Assembly (NCBI GenBank): GCA_964574335.1 | Contig: CAZNNH010000032.1 | Location: forward strand, 1 to 48,918 | Direction: 5' to 3' | Length of the DNA stretch: 48,918 bases | Origin: CAZNNH01 sp964574335 | Lineage (GTDB): Bacteria > Acidobacteriota > Vicinamibacteria > Fen-336 | In this document: piece after piece, positions 1-8,042 of the stretch | Layout: each line of letters begins with the position of its first letter | Numbering within the stretch: the stretch's first letter is position 1 | Position numbers and translations under genes: made by a program | The notes under the pieces: model-generated | The model's database searches: none | What the model was told of the DNA's origin: nothing | What the model saw: only the letters and a program-made list of their open reading frames with translations

Positions 1-1302
1 TGGCTGGCTCCGGTGGTCCTTCTGTGTACCACGCCTCGAGCCGAATCCGAGACGTGGGTCCTGGACAGCGATAGCGCCGTCGGCGTCGACACCGCCATGG
101 CTCCGGATGGGCGTGCGGTGGTGGTCTGGACTCGCCACCTGGAGGACCGCCCGGACCGGCGGCCCAGAGGACTGTGGGCGCGACGACTCGTCCCCGGGGT
201 GGGCTTCTCGCCTGCAGTACAGATCACCTCCATCGTCGGACGACACGGGCCCACACGACTGGCGCTCGACGCCTTCGGCAATGCCTTCGTGACATGGAGG
301 CCGTTCGAGCTCGGCGATGATCCACGCGGCGTCTGGGCATGCCGGCTCGACTGGGCGGAGGGCTGGCAAGAGCCGGAGATGATCGATCAGTGTCGATCGC
401 AGCGGTGCCACGTCGAAGACCCTCAGGTGGCCGCAACGCCGGATGGTGCGGCGCTCGTGGTCTGGTCGGTCGTGGACGTGGAGCCCGCCGAAGGCTCCCG
501 TGAAAGCATCTGGGCGCGCCGGTTCGTCCCGGGCCGCGGATGGGACCCGCCGCAGCAGATCGACCAGGGGAACGTCGTCGACTTCTACTACGTGCGGGTC
601 GCCGCCGGGGGGAGCGGCTTTCTGGTGGCCTGGAAGGGCTACTTCCGTGGCAGCGGGCGGCCGATCAAGGCCCGGTGGCTCGACCAGTATGGGGACTGGG
701 GAGAGGAGAAGGAGCTGAGCAGCGACGGCTTCGGCCTGGCCGTGGCCATGGCCGAGCGGGGATCGGGCCTCGTTGCCTGGAGGCAAGACCGTGGCCATGC
801 CGTCGACTGGTTCGACCCCGAGGCAGGCTGGCAGGGAGCCGTCACGCTCTTCCAGGAATACAGGTACGAGGGAGGGAGCTTCGACGACGTTGTGGTCGAC
901 GAGTACGGAGGCGCGGCCCTGGCCTGGCAAGCCCAGAGCGCGAGTGGGGCCTGGGTGAGCCGGCTCGTACCGGGTCTGGGCTGGCAGGAGCCCTTCGAGC
1001 TGCGGCCGCGAAGCGACGGCTACTCTGTCCAGGTCCCGGTCCCGGCCCTCGCCGGCAACGCTGCCGGTGAGATCGCGGCGGTATGGTACGAGACTGACCT
1101 AGACGGGCAGAACACGGTCTGGTGGCGCCGCTGGAACGGTCTGGCCGGATGGAGCCCCGCCCGGCTCCTCGCGAGTGGCAAGAGTCACCCCTACCTCATC
1201 ACCGTGGTCAGCGCCGCCATGGACGCGGCGGGCCATGCCCTGGTGGCGTGGACCTTGGGAGGTCGTCTGGAAGCTAGGCTCCGGTCGCGGTCCGAGCCGT
1301 GA
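1..1302 (+). CDS. Secreted propeller-like repeat protein, array copy 1 (5' end outside window)
   Basis: The frame is open from base 1, and the first residues match the signal-peptide core of the paralogue at 4035, so the start lies upstream. After the hydrophobic segment and an Ala-Glu cleavage region the protein has eight repeats built on A-x4-G-x2-hydrophobic-W (e.g. AMAPDGRAVVVW, ALDAFGNAFVTW, AATPDGAALVVW). They alternate with segments like WARRLVPGVGF and VDWFDPEAGW, about 50 residues per unit. That pattern fits a beta-propeller with about eight blades, exported and probably for binding; no catalytic motif is visible. Bases 322-482 read as identical to 4437-4597 in copy 4, suggesting recent duplication or gene conversion. 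Family function unknown. Confidence 0.8.
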   Translation, partial: WLAPVVLLCTTPRAESETWVLDSDSAVGVDTAMAPDGRAVVVWTRHLEDRPDRRPRGLWARRLVPGVGFSPAVQITSIVGRHGPTRLALDAFGNAFVTWRPFELGDDPRGVWACRLDWAEGWQEPEMIDQCRSQRCHVEDPQVAATPDGAALVVWSVVDVEPAEGSRESIWARRFVPGRGWDPPQQIDQGNVVDFYYVRVAAGGSGFLVAWKGYFRGSGRPIKARWLDQYGDWGEEKELSSDGFGLAVAMAERGSGLVAWRQDRGHAVDWFDPEAGWQGAVTLFQEYRYEGGSFDDVVVDEYGGAALAWQAQSASGAWVSRLVPGLGWQEPFELRPRSDGYSVQVPVPALAGNAAGEIAAVWYETDLDGQNTVWWRRWNGLAGWSPARLLASGKSHPYLITVVSAAMDAAGHALVAWTLGGRLEARLRSRSEP

Positions 1303-1347
1303 GCCACGGTCGTGCCTACGGAAGGTTCTCTGTACGAGGAGGAAGCC

Positions 1348-1395
1348 ATGACCACAACCTACAGCTTCAGCGACGTCCTCTCCGCGAGACGATGA
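1348..1395 (+). pseudogene. Remnant of a lipoprotein gene (15-codon ORF)
   Basis: A strong ribosome site (GAGGAGG, seven bases before the ATG) precedes a 15-residue ORF beginning MTT and ending VLSARR. Both ends match the intact lipoprotein at 2025-2534 (starts MTT, ends ILSARR). Its TGA overlaps the next ATG as ATGA, exactly as the intact lipoprotein overlaps its propeller partner. The simplest reading is that the middle of a lipoprotein gene has been deleted, leaving a mini-ORF that still delivers ribosomes to the downstream start. Whether the peptide has a function cannot be told. Confidence 0.6.
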
Positions 1396-1752
1396 TGGCG
1401 GCCGCGGGGAAGCCGGCCGCCGAACCCGTCGCGGCGGGAGGCCGGGCTGGGGCGAATAGCCGACGCGGCCGCCTGCTAGCGTGGCTGGCTCCGCCGCTGC
1501 TTCTCTTCGCCGCCGCTGGCGCCGAGTGCGAAACGTGGGTTCTGGACAGCGATAACGCCGAGGATGTCCGGGTCGCCATGGCTCCCGACGGGCGCGCGGT
1601 GATCGTCTGGGGACACCGCCCACTGGCCCGCCCGCCGCAAGGGCTTCCGCACGTCGGCGAGCGCCGCCATGAACGAGGCGGGCGACGCCCTGGTTGTGTG
1701 GACCTTGGGAGGTCGTCTGGAAGGCAGGCTCTGGCTGCGCTCCGAGCCGTGA
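1392..1752 (+). pseudogene. Propeller-like protein, array copy 2, internally deleted and frameshifted
   Basis: From ATG 1392 the sequence encodes the usual long N-region, an SRR-containing signal peptide and the first blade, nearly as in copy 5 (5420-6856). At 1640-1645 (AGGGCT) it jumps to what corresponds to the last blade of copy 5. AGGGCT occurs at 5623-5628 and 6645-6650 in copy 5, so a deletion between these six-base matches would remove 1,022 bp and shift the frame. Past the junction the other frame still reads ASAAMNEAGDALVVW and ends at TGA 1750-1752. The nominal ORF instead runs on to 1847 as nonsense. Confidence 0.85.
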
Positions 1753-1856
1753 GCCACGGCCGTGCCTACCACCGTGCCCCTTCGAGCACGCTTGGGGCGG
1801 GCCCCAGGCTCCAAACTCGTCGCCTTGAAATCAGTCGCCGCGGCTAGCCTTCCGAG

Positions 1857-1876
1857 GCGGCCGTACGTACGGCCGC
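1857..1876. terminator. Perfect 20-bp palindrome, possible terminator or operator
   Basis: GCGGCCGTACGTACGGCCGC equals its own reverse complement. As RNA it could form an 8-bp stem with a 4-base loop. It lies between the copy-2 pseudogene and the lipoprotein gene at 2025. There is no U-tract, so a factor-independent terminator is not certain; a dimeric regulator site is the alternative. The rest of 1753-2024 holds no gene I recognise. Confidence 0.4.
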
Positions 1877-2024
1877 GGGACGCCGTTCGAGCCTCGTACA
1901 CGTTCGCACCCCGATAGCCCTGACATTTCAAGCACTTGGACGAGGCGCCGCCTCGGCGGCCACGGCACCGGTCTTGCCTCTTGAGAGCTCGACGGTCGAC
2001 GCCCATCCTCAGGAGGAGGAAGCC

Positions 2025-2534
2025 ATGACGACCCCGAGACTCCTCGCCGTTGCGCTCGCGCTCTCGCTGGTGGCGTGCGGCGGCGACAACGCCGTTGCCC
2101 CCACCGCGCCGTCACCGGCCCCGTCACTGCCCGACCTGACCGGGAGCTGGGGGGTCACCTGGACGGTCCAGTTCGTCCGTCAGAGCGACGGCTTGAACGG
2201 CGAGTACCACTGCTATGGGAGCCTGACCCTCTCCCAGAACAGGACCACAGGGTCCGCGGCCACTCTGAGCGGCTTCGCCATCGTCAACCCGGACCCCTGC
2301 CCGCTCGGCACCTTCGATGTGTCCGGGTCGGTCCGCCCCAACGGCGAGGTCGACCTACGGACCGTGGGACCGCGCCCGCCCGAAGGGCAGTGCCCGTTCG
2401 TCGACTCCGCCGCCTACTCGGGGGTGGTCGACGAGTCGGGACGCCTGAGGGCTCGCGCCGAGCAGGTCGTCGACTGCCCGGGAGAGGGCGAAGGCACCCA
2501 CACGTTCAACTACATCCTCTCGGCGAGGCGATGA
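2025..2534 (+). CDS. Secreted lipoprotein paired with propeller copy 3
   Basis: 169 residues. The start is set by AGGAGGAGG a few bases upstream and by the signal peptide: MTTPRLL, a hydrophobic stretch, then LVAC, a good lipobox with the lipid-accepting Cys at residue 20. A Pro/Ala-rich linker follows, then a domain opening TGSWGVTW with alternating beta-type segments, resembling small beta-barrel lipoproteins common in acidobacterial genomes. Several cysteines (CYG, DPCPLG, GQCPF, VDCPG) could form disulfides. The stop overlaps the ATG of the following propeller gene (ATGA, 2531-2534), so the two are translationally coupled and probably act together at the cell surface. Function unknown. 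Confidence 0.8.
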   Translation: MTTPRLLAVALALSLVACGGDNAVAPTAPSPAPSLPDLTGSWGVTWTVQFVRQSDGLNGEYHCYGSLTLSQNRTTGSAATLSGFAIVNPDPCPLGTFDVSGSVRPNGEVDLRTVGPRPPEGQCPFVDSAAYSGVVDESGRLRARAEQVVDCPGEGEGTHTFNYILSARR

Positions 2535-3940
2535 TGGCGGCCACGGGGAAGCCGGCCGCCGAACCCGTCGCGGCGGGAGGCCGGTCTGGGGCGAGAAGCC
2601 GACGTGCCCACCTGCTGGCAGGGCTGGCTCCGGTGGTCCTCCTCTGTGCCGCCGCTCGCGCCGAGGCGGACCCCAGCCGGACGTGGGTCCTGGACGCGGA
2701 CAGCGCCGAGGATGTCCAGGTCGCCATGGCTCCCGACGGGCGCGCGGTGGTGGTCTGGGCACGCTACCCATTGGGCCGCCGGCCGCAAGTCTGGGCGCGA
2801 CGTTTCGTCCCCGGAGTGGGCTTCACGCCGGCGGTGTGGGTGGATGGCCCCCCTGCGGCCCAAAGCGCTAGACACCCTCGGCCTCGACTGGCGCTCGACG
2901 CCTTCGGCAACGGCGTCGTCTCGTGGTCGTCCGCGGTTTGGACCGACGACTCCTACCAGGACGTCGTCTGGGCCACCCGGCTCGACTGGGCGGAGGGCTG
3001 GCAGCAGCCGGAGATCATCGGCCGGTGCCGGCCGGACACTTGCTCCATCGAAGCCGGTCCTGAGGTGGCGGTGACACCCGACGGCTCGGCTCTCGTGGTG
3101 TGGGCTACGCACGACTGGAGCGGTCCACCTGGGACCGTCTGGGCGAGCCGGTTCGTGGCGGGCCACGGATGGGAGCCACCGCAGCAGATCGATCAACGGA
3201 GCCTCGAGAGGATAGACGACGTGCGGGTCGCCGCCGGAAGGCGCGGCTTCCTGATGGGATGGAACGGGGACCGAGTGACAGCCGGTTGGCTCGATCGAGA
3301 TGGGAACTGGCGGGAGGAGAAGGACCAACCCGACTACCCATGGTGCGTCCACCTGGCCCTGGCCATGGCCGAACGGGGACCGGGCCTCGTGGCCTGGCGG
3401 AGGATGGGAGGCGACGACGGGTATGGCGTCGACTGGTTCGACCCCGAGGCGGGCTGGCAGGGAGCCGTCACGCTCTTCCGGGAGCCCAGATACTGGGGCT
3501 GGGCCTTCAACGCTGTCGTCGACGAGAACGGGGGCGCGGCCTTGGCCTCGGTAGGCTTTAACCATCGTGGGGCCTGGGTCAGCCGGTTCGTGCCGGGTCT
3601 GGGCTGGCAGGAACCCTTCGAGCTACGGCCGGCCGGCAACTTCATCTCGATCCCGGTCCTGGCCGGCAACGCCGCCGGCGACATCGTGGTGGTCTGGAAC
3701 GAGAGGCACGACGCCCTGGACTGGCGTGAGGCGCCCGGCCACCTGGAAAAGGTGTGGTGTAGCCGCTTCGACGGCCTCGCCGGATGGAGCTCCGCCCGGC
3801 TTCTCGCGTCCGGCTGGGTTGAGGGGTACGGCCAGGACCGCTCGGTTGGCGCCGCCATGGACGAGGCGGGCGATGCCCTGGTGGCATGGACCCTGGACGG
3901 TCGTCTGGAAGCGACGCTGTGGTCGCGACCCGAGCCGTGA
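2531..3940 (+). CDS. Secreted propeller-like repeat protein, array copy 3
   Basis: 469 residues from the ATG that overlaps the lipoprotein stop. An N-region of about 25 residues ending in SRRAHLL precedes a hydrophobic core and an Ala-Glu-Ala cleavage region; the twin arginine hints at Tat export but Sec is equally possible. The mature part has eight repeats of the A-x4-G-x-hydrophobic-W kind (AMAPDGRAVVVW, ALDAFGNGVVSW, AVTPDGSALVVW and so on) with interleaved VPGVGF, DWAEGWQQPE and DPEAGWQGA segments. It is closest to copy 5 in the second and third blades. Intact, and the only copy that keeps its lipoprotein partner. Confidence 0.8.
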   Translation: MMAATGKPAAEPVAAGGRSGARSRRAHLLAGLAPVVLLCAAARAEADPSRTWVLDADSAEDVQVAMAPDGRAVVVWARYPLGRRPQVWARRFVPGVGFTPAVWVDGPPAAQSARHPRPRLALDAFGNGVVSWSSAVWTDDSYQDVVWATRLDWAEGWQQPEIIGRCRPDTCSIEAGPEVAVTPDGSALVVWATHDWSGPPGTVWASRFVAGHGWEPPQQIDQRSLERIDDVRVAAGRRGFLMGWNGDRVTAGWLDRDGNWREEKDQPDYPWCVHLALAMAERGPGLVAWRRMGGDDGYGVDWFDPEAGWQGAVTLFREPRYWGWAFNAVVDENGGAALASVGFNHRGAWVSRFVPGLGWQEPFELRPAGNFISIPVLAGNAAGDIVVVWNERHDALDWREAPGHLEKVWCSRFDGLAGWSSARLLASGWVEGYGQDRSVGAAMDEAGDALVAWTLDGRLEATLWSRPEP

Positions 3941-3986
3941 GCCGCGATCGTGCCTACGGGAGGTTCTGCTGTACGAGGAGGAAGCC

Positions 3987-5405
3987 ATGACCACACACAA
4001 CCCACAGCTTCAGCGACGTCCTCTCCGCGAGGCGATGATGGCGGCCATGGGGAAGCCGGCCGCCGAACCCGTCGCGGCGGGAGGCCGGGCTGGGGCGAGA
4101 AGCCGAGGTGGCCACCTGCTGGCGTGGCTGACTCCGGTGGTCCTTCTGTGTACCACGCCTCAGGCCGAATCCGAGACGTGGGTCCTGGACGCGGACAGCG
4201 CCGAGCACGTCCAGGTCGCCATGGCTCCCGACGGGCGCGCGGTGGTCGTCTGGACTCGGTACCCGTCTGACGCCCGGCGGCCGAGAGGACTGTTTGCGCG
4301 GCGACTCGTCCCCGGGGTGGGCTTTTCGCCTGCAGTACAGATCACCTCCATCGTCGGACAACACGGGCCCGCACGACTGGCGCTCGACGCCTTCGGCAAT
4401 GCCTTCGTGACATGGAGGCCGTCGTACGGCGGTGACCCACGCGGCGTCTGGGCATGCCGGCTCGACTGGGCGGAGGGCTGGCAAGAGCCGGAGATGATCG
4501 ATCAGTGTCGATCGCAGCGGTGCCACGTCGAAGACCCTCAGGTGGCCGCAACGCCGGATGGTGCGGCGCTCGTGGTCTGGTCGGTCGTGGACGTGGAACC
4601 CGCCGAAGGCTCCCGTAAGAGCGTCTGGGCGCGCCGGTTCGTTGCGGGCCGCGGATGGGACCCACCCCAGCAGATCGATCGAGGGGACATCGACGTGGAC
4701 TACGTGCGGGTCGCCGCCGGGTGGTACGGCTTCCTGGTGGCATGGAGGGGCGGGTACTCCGGTAGGGGCGAGTGGCCGGTCAGGGCCCGGTGGCTCGACC
4801 AACACGGAGGCTGGGGAGAGGAGAAGGAGCTGAGCAGCGACGGCTTCGACCTGGCCGTGGCCATGGCCGAGCGGGGATCGGGCCTCGTGGCCTGGAGGCA
4901 AGACGATGGCTATGCCGTCGGCTGGCTCGACCCCGAGGCGGGCTGGCAGGGGGCCGTCACGCTCTTCCAGGAATTCAGGTACTGGGGAGGGAGCTTCGAC
5001 GTTGTGGTCGACGAGTACGGGGGCGCGGCCCTGGCCTGGAAAGGCCGGGGTGTGGCCTGGGTGAGCCGGCTCGTACCGGGTCTGGGCTGGCAGGAGCCCT
5101 TCGAGCTGCGACCGCGAAGGAACGAGTACTCTGTCCGGGTCTCGGTCCCGGCCCTCGCCGGCAACGCTGCCGGTGAGATCGCGGTGGTGTGGTACGAGTG
5201 GGACGCCGACGCCGCCCAAGCCGCGGCCTGGTGGCGCCGCTGGAACGGTCTGACCGGATGGAGCTCAGCCCGGCTCCTCGGGAGTGGCGAGGACTACTTC
5301 CCCTGGGTCAGCGCCGCCATGGACGGGGAGGGCGATGCCCTGGTGGCGTGGACCTTGGGAGGTCGTCTGGAAGCTAGGCTCCGGCAAGCTAGGCTGGTGC
5401 GATGA
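3987..5405 (+). CDS. Secreted propeller-like repeat protein, array copy 4
   Basis: Two starts are possible. ATG 3987 has the array's GAGGAGG ribosome site and fuses the lipoprotein-gene remnant (MTTHNPQLQRRPLREA) in frame to the propeller protein. ATG 4035 corresponds to the start of copies 2 and 3. Either way the signal peptide (HLLAWLTPVVLLC) and mature eight-repeat body are the same. The upstream leader is four bases longer than in copy 2, which converts the separate mini-ORF into an in-frame extension. The C-terminus ends RQARLVR instead of RSRSEP and the copy-5 gene begins almost at once, indicating a recombination junction at the 3' end. Confidence 0.75.
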   Translation: MTTHNPQLQRRPLREAMMAAMGKPAAEPVAAGGRAGARSRGGHLLAWLTPVVLLCTTPQAESETWVLDADSAEHVQVAMAPDGRAVVVWTRYPSDARRPRGLFARRLVPGVGFSPAVQITSIVGQHGPARLALDAFGNAFVTWRPSYGGDPRGVWACRLDWAEGWQEPEMIDQCRSQRCHVEDPQVAATPDGAALVVWSVVDVEPAEGSRKSVWARRFVAGRGWDPPQQIDRGDIDVDYVRVAAGWYGFLVAWRGGYSGRGEWPVRARWLDQHGGWGEEKELSSDGFDLAVAMAERGSGLVAWRQDDGYAVGWLDPEAGWQGAVTLFQEFRYWGGSFDVVVDEYGGAALAWKGRGVAWVSRLVPGLGWQEPFELRPRRNEYSVRVSVPALAGNAAGEIAVVWYEWDADAAQAAAWWRRWNGLTGWSSARLLGSGEDYFPWVSAAMDGEGDALVAWTLGGRLEARLRQARLVR

Positions 5406-5419
5406 CGGAGACTGGGTAA

Positions 5420-6856
5420 GTGTCGGGAGTGGGACTCACGACACGCCGACGCGGCCTGCTGGCGTGGCTGGCTCCGATGCTGCTTCTCTGTGCCGCCGCT
5501 GGCGCCGAGTGCGAAACGTGGGTTCTGGACAGCGACAACGCCGAGGACGTCCGGGTCGCCATGCACCCCGACGGGCGCGCGGTGGTGGTCTGGGGACGCC
5601 ACCCACTGGCCCGCTCGCCGCAAGGGCTATGGGCGCGACGTTTCGTCCCCGGAGCGGGCTTCACGCCGGCGGCACGGGTCGGCGACCCCCTTTTCTCCCA
5701 CCAGGTGGCCCGACCGGCCCTCGACGCCTTCGGCAACGGCTTCGTCTCGTGGTCGTCCTCGGTTCGGACCGACTCCGGCGGCTTCCAGGACGTCGTCTGG
5801 GCCACCCGGCTCGACTGGGCGGAGGGCTGGCAGCAGCCGGAGATCATCGGCGGGTGCCCGTCGGACGATTGCGCCTTCGGCGACGTCGAGCTGGCCATGG
5901 CACCCGACGGCTCGGCGCTCGTGGTGTGGCCTGTCTGGGACCCGTACGAGAACTTCTGGGCGAGTCGGTTCGTTCCCGGACACGGATGGGGCCCCCCTCA
6001 GCAGGTGGATCGAGGGGACATGACCGAGGCCTATTTCGTGCGGGTCGCCGCCGGGGGCCACGGCTTCCTGGTGGTATGGAACGGGAGGTACGCCGATGGC
6101 ACCCAGGAGCGGATCCTCGCCCGCTGGCTCGGCCAGGACGGAGCCTGGGGAGAAGAGCACGAGCTGAGCCGCCACGGCTACACGCCGGCCGTGGCCATGG
6201 GCGAACGGGGAGCGGGCGTCGTGGCCTGGGCAGAGCAACTCGGAGGGCTGGCCGTCGACTGGTTCGACCCCGAGGCCGGCTGGCAGGGGACCGTCGCGCT
6301 CTTCCAGGGCTTGTTCTGCTGGGACCCCGCGGTGGTGGTCGACGGCTACGGCGGCGCGGCCATGGCCTGGCGAAGCGTAGTCGGGGATGCGGACGCGGAT
6401 GCGGAGGCGGCCTGGGTGGACCGGTTCGTGCCGGGCCAGGGCTGGCAGGTGCCCCTCGAGCTGCGGCCAGCCGGCGGCCACGCCTCGGACCCGGTCTTCT
6501 CCCCGATCCTGGCCGGCAACGCCGCCGGCGAGATCGTGGTGGTCTGGCACCAGGTTCAGGGCTCGCTGGACACGGTGTGGTGTCGCCGCTTCGGCGACCT
6601 CGCCGGATGGAGCCCCGCCGAGGTCCTCGCGAGCGGCGAGAGGCAGGGCTTCCGCACGTCGGCTAGCGCCGCCATGAACGAGGCGGGCGATGCCCTGGTT
6701 GTGTGGACCTTGGGAGGTCGTCTGGAAGGCAGGGTCTGGCCGCGACCCGAACCACAGGCTCCAATCATCGCTGGTCGCCCTTTGAATCCAGTCGCAGAGG
6801 CCCCATACTATGCTATTCGGCCCCGTGTGGCGGTCTGGGTGGGGCCTCTTGGGTGA
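5420..6856 (+). CDS. Secreted propeller-like repeat protein, array copy 5, with C-terminal extension
   Basis: 478 residues from GTG 5420, with a modest GGAG about nine bases upstream. It lacks the long N-region of the other copies and starts MSGVGLTTRRRGLLAWLAP, so its 5' end has been rearranged. The eight repeat motifs are present (AMHPDGRAVVVW, ALDAFGNGFVSW, AMAPDGSALVVW ...). At the point where paralogues stop after PRPEP or RSEP this one reads on for about 30 residues through the infA promoter region to TGA 6854-6856. Comparison with the flank at 1753-1840 suggests a small deletion removed the normal stop. Confidence 0.75.
   Translation: MSGVGLTTRRRGLLAWLAPMLLLCAAAGAECETWVLDSDNAEDVRVAMHPDGRAVVVWGRHPLARSPQGLWARRFVPGAGFTPAARVGDPLFSHQVARPALDAFGNGFVSWSSSVRTDSGGFQDVVWATRLDWAEGWQQPEIIGGCPSDDCAFGDVELAMAPDGSALVVWPVWDPYENFWASRFVPGHGWGPPQQVDRGDMTEAYFVRVAAGGHGFLVVWNGRYADGTQERILARWLGQDGAWGEEHELSRHGYTPAVAMGERGAGVVAWAEQLGGLAVDWFDPEAGWQGTVALFQGLFCWDPAVVVDGYGGAAMAWRSVVGDADADAEAAWVDRFVPGQGWQVPLELRPAGGHASDPVFSPILAGNAAGEIVVVWHQVQGSLDTVWCRRFGDLAGWSPAEVLASGERQGFRTSASAAMNEAGDALVVWTLGGRLEGRVWPRPEPQAPIIAGRPLNPVAEAPYYAIRPRVAVWVGPLG
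6782..6811 (+). promoter_or_regulatory. Putative sigma-70-type promoter for infA
   Basis: TTGAAT at 6782-6787 and TACTAT at 6806-6811 are 18 bp apart, in a locally A/T-rich patch 55 bp before the infA start. They lie inside the extended 3' end of propeller copy 5, so transcription of that gene would run across this promoter. Confidence 0.45.
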
Positions 6857-6866
6857 TGGAGGTTGG

Positions 6867-7085
6867 ATGGCAAGGGACGACCTGATCGAGCTTCAGGGCA
6901 TCGTGACCGAGGTGTTCGCCGGCGGCAACTACCGCGTCAAGTGCGGCGAGGGCCACGACGTGCTGGCCCGTCTCAACGGAAAGATGCGGCGGTTCCGCAT
7001 CCGAGTGATCCAGGGGGACCGCGTCACCGTGGGCGTGTCGCCCTACGACCTCAAGCGCGGCCTGATCACCTACCGCCCCAAGTAG
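6867..7085 (+). CDS. infA: Translation initiation factor IF-1
   Basis: 72 residues, the usual IF-1 length, starting MARDDLIELQGIVTEVF and ending RGLITYRPK. It is a single S1/OB-fold domain that binds the ribosomal A site of the 30S subunit and works with IF-2 and IF-3 in start-site selection. Conserved features visible are FRVKC-like NYRVKCGEGHDVLA, GKMRRFRIRV and GDRVTVGVSPYDL. GGAGG at 6858-6862 fixes the start at 6867 rather than at upstream in-frame codons. It stands alone here, away from a ribosomal-protein operon, which is common in this kind of genome. Confidence 0.97.
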   Translation: MARDDLIELQGIVTEVFAGGNYRVKCGEGHDVLARLNGKMRRFRIRVIQGDRVTVGVSPYDLKRGLITYRPK

Positions 7086-7107
7086 GTCCCCGCCCCTTCC
7101 ACCGCGC

Positions 7108-8025
7108 CTACGGGAGGTTCACCCGAACGCGGTCCTGGGTCTCGACGCTGAAGGTCCCGGCGCTGGTCTCCAGCGTGACCAGCCCCACCCAGTCGTTGTA
7201 GCGCTCCGGGTCGCCCCGCCCGTTGGAGCAGAGCAGCGTGGACTCCACTCGGACCGATGGGCCGGTCCTGGCCGGCACGCTCGACGGGGTGGCCGTTGCC
7301 GAGCGAATGCTGGTGAAGCCGACCTCGGACGGCTCGGACGGCGAGTCGACGATGGCCATCTGCACGGCGACGGAGCGCACGGTCAAGGCCGAGGACGCCG
7401 GGTTGTCGGCATCCACCAGGATCGCGAAGGGGAGCGCGACATCGACGCTCCCGTCCTCACAGAGAAGGACCGGAGCGCTGAACCGGGCGTTGTCGAAGCC
7501 GACGGTTCCGGAGGGGGCAGGCTGCTGGGAGCTGCCGGGTGAGTCGCCGGACGAGCCGCTGGCCGCGATGATGGCCACGGTCGCGGCCGCCGCGCCGACG
7601 ACGCCGGCGACCACGATGGGCGTCTTGGAGCCCTTCGAGCGCCGTTGGGGATGAAGCTCCGCGCGGGCCTGGTCGAAGACGCGGATCACCTTGGGAGAGA
7701 ACTGGGCCTCGCTCGCCGTCAGGTCGGGGTAGCTCACCAGGGCGGCGCGGAAGCTGGCGCGGGCCGCATCGAGCTGGCCGAGCGCCACCTGCGCCACACC
7801 CAGGAAGAGCCGCGCCTCCGCCGCCGCTCGGGGTCGCCCGCCATCGGCCTCGAGCCGACGGGCGACGCCTTCCAGCGTCACGATCGCCACCTCGAAGTCA
7901 CCCTCGCGAACTTGCCGGATGCCGGAGGCGAGGTCGTCGTCTCCGGTCTGGGCAGGCTGCTGGCCGGACACGGGAAGTGCCAGGCCGAGCAGCAGAACCA
8001 GAGCGCGCGTCAGCGATTGGGTCAT
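7108..8025 (-). CDS. Exported TPR-type protein downstream of Ser/Thr kinase
   Basis: 305 residues. A clear Sec signal peptide (MTQSLTRALVLLLGLALPVSG) is followed by a tetratricopeptide-like helical region (residues about 28-110, with AEARLFLGVAQVALGQLDAARASFRAAL being typical). Then come a basic stretch, a hydrophobic segment (PIVVAGVVGAAAATVAIIAA, about 133-152) and a beta-rich C-terminal half with two isolated cysteines. It starts 17 bp after the kinase stop, so the two likely form an operon and this may be the kinase's envelope-side partner or a client. No enzymatic motif is visible. Confidence 0.75.
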   Translation of the reverse strand: MTQSLTRALVLLLGLALPVSGQQPAQTGDDDLASGIRQVREGDFEVAIVTLEGVARRLEADGGRPRAAAEARLFLGVAQVALGQLDAARASFRAALVSYPDLTASEAQFSPKVIRVFDQARAELHPQRRSKGSKTPIVVAGVVGAAAATVAIIAASGSSGDSPGSSQQPAPSGTVGFDNARFSAPVLLCEDGSVDVALPFAILVDADNPASSALTVRSVAVQMAIVDSPSEPSEVGFTSIRSATATPSSVPARTGPSVRVESTLLCSNGRGDPERYNDWVGLVTLETSAGTFSVETQDRVRVNLP

Positions 8026-8042
8026 CCGGTGCCGGAGAGATC

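Noticed and set aside
3952..7120. 15-base match GCCTACGGGAGGTTC at 3952-3966 and 7106-7120
   Set aside because: The second copy is the 3' end of the TPR protein gene on the other strand; no flanking similarity extends the match, so it is probably chance.
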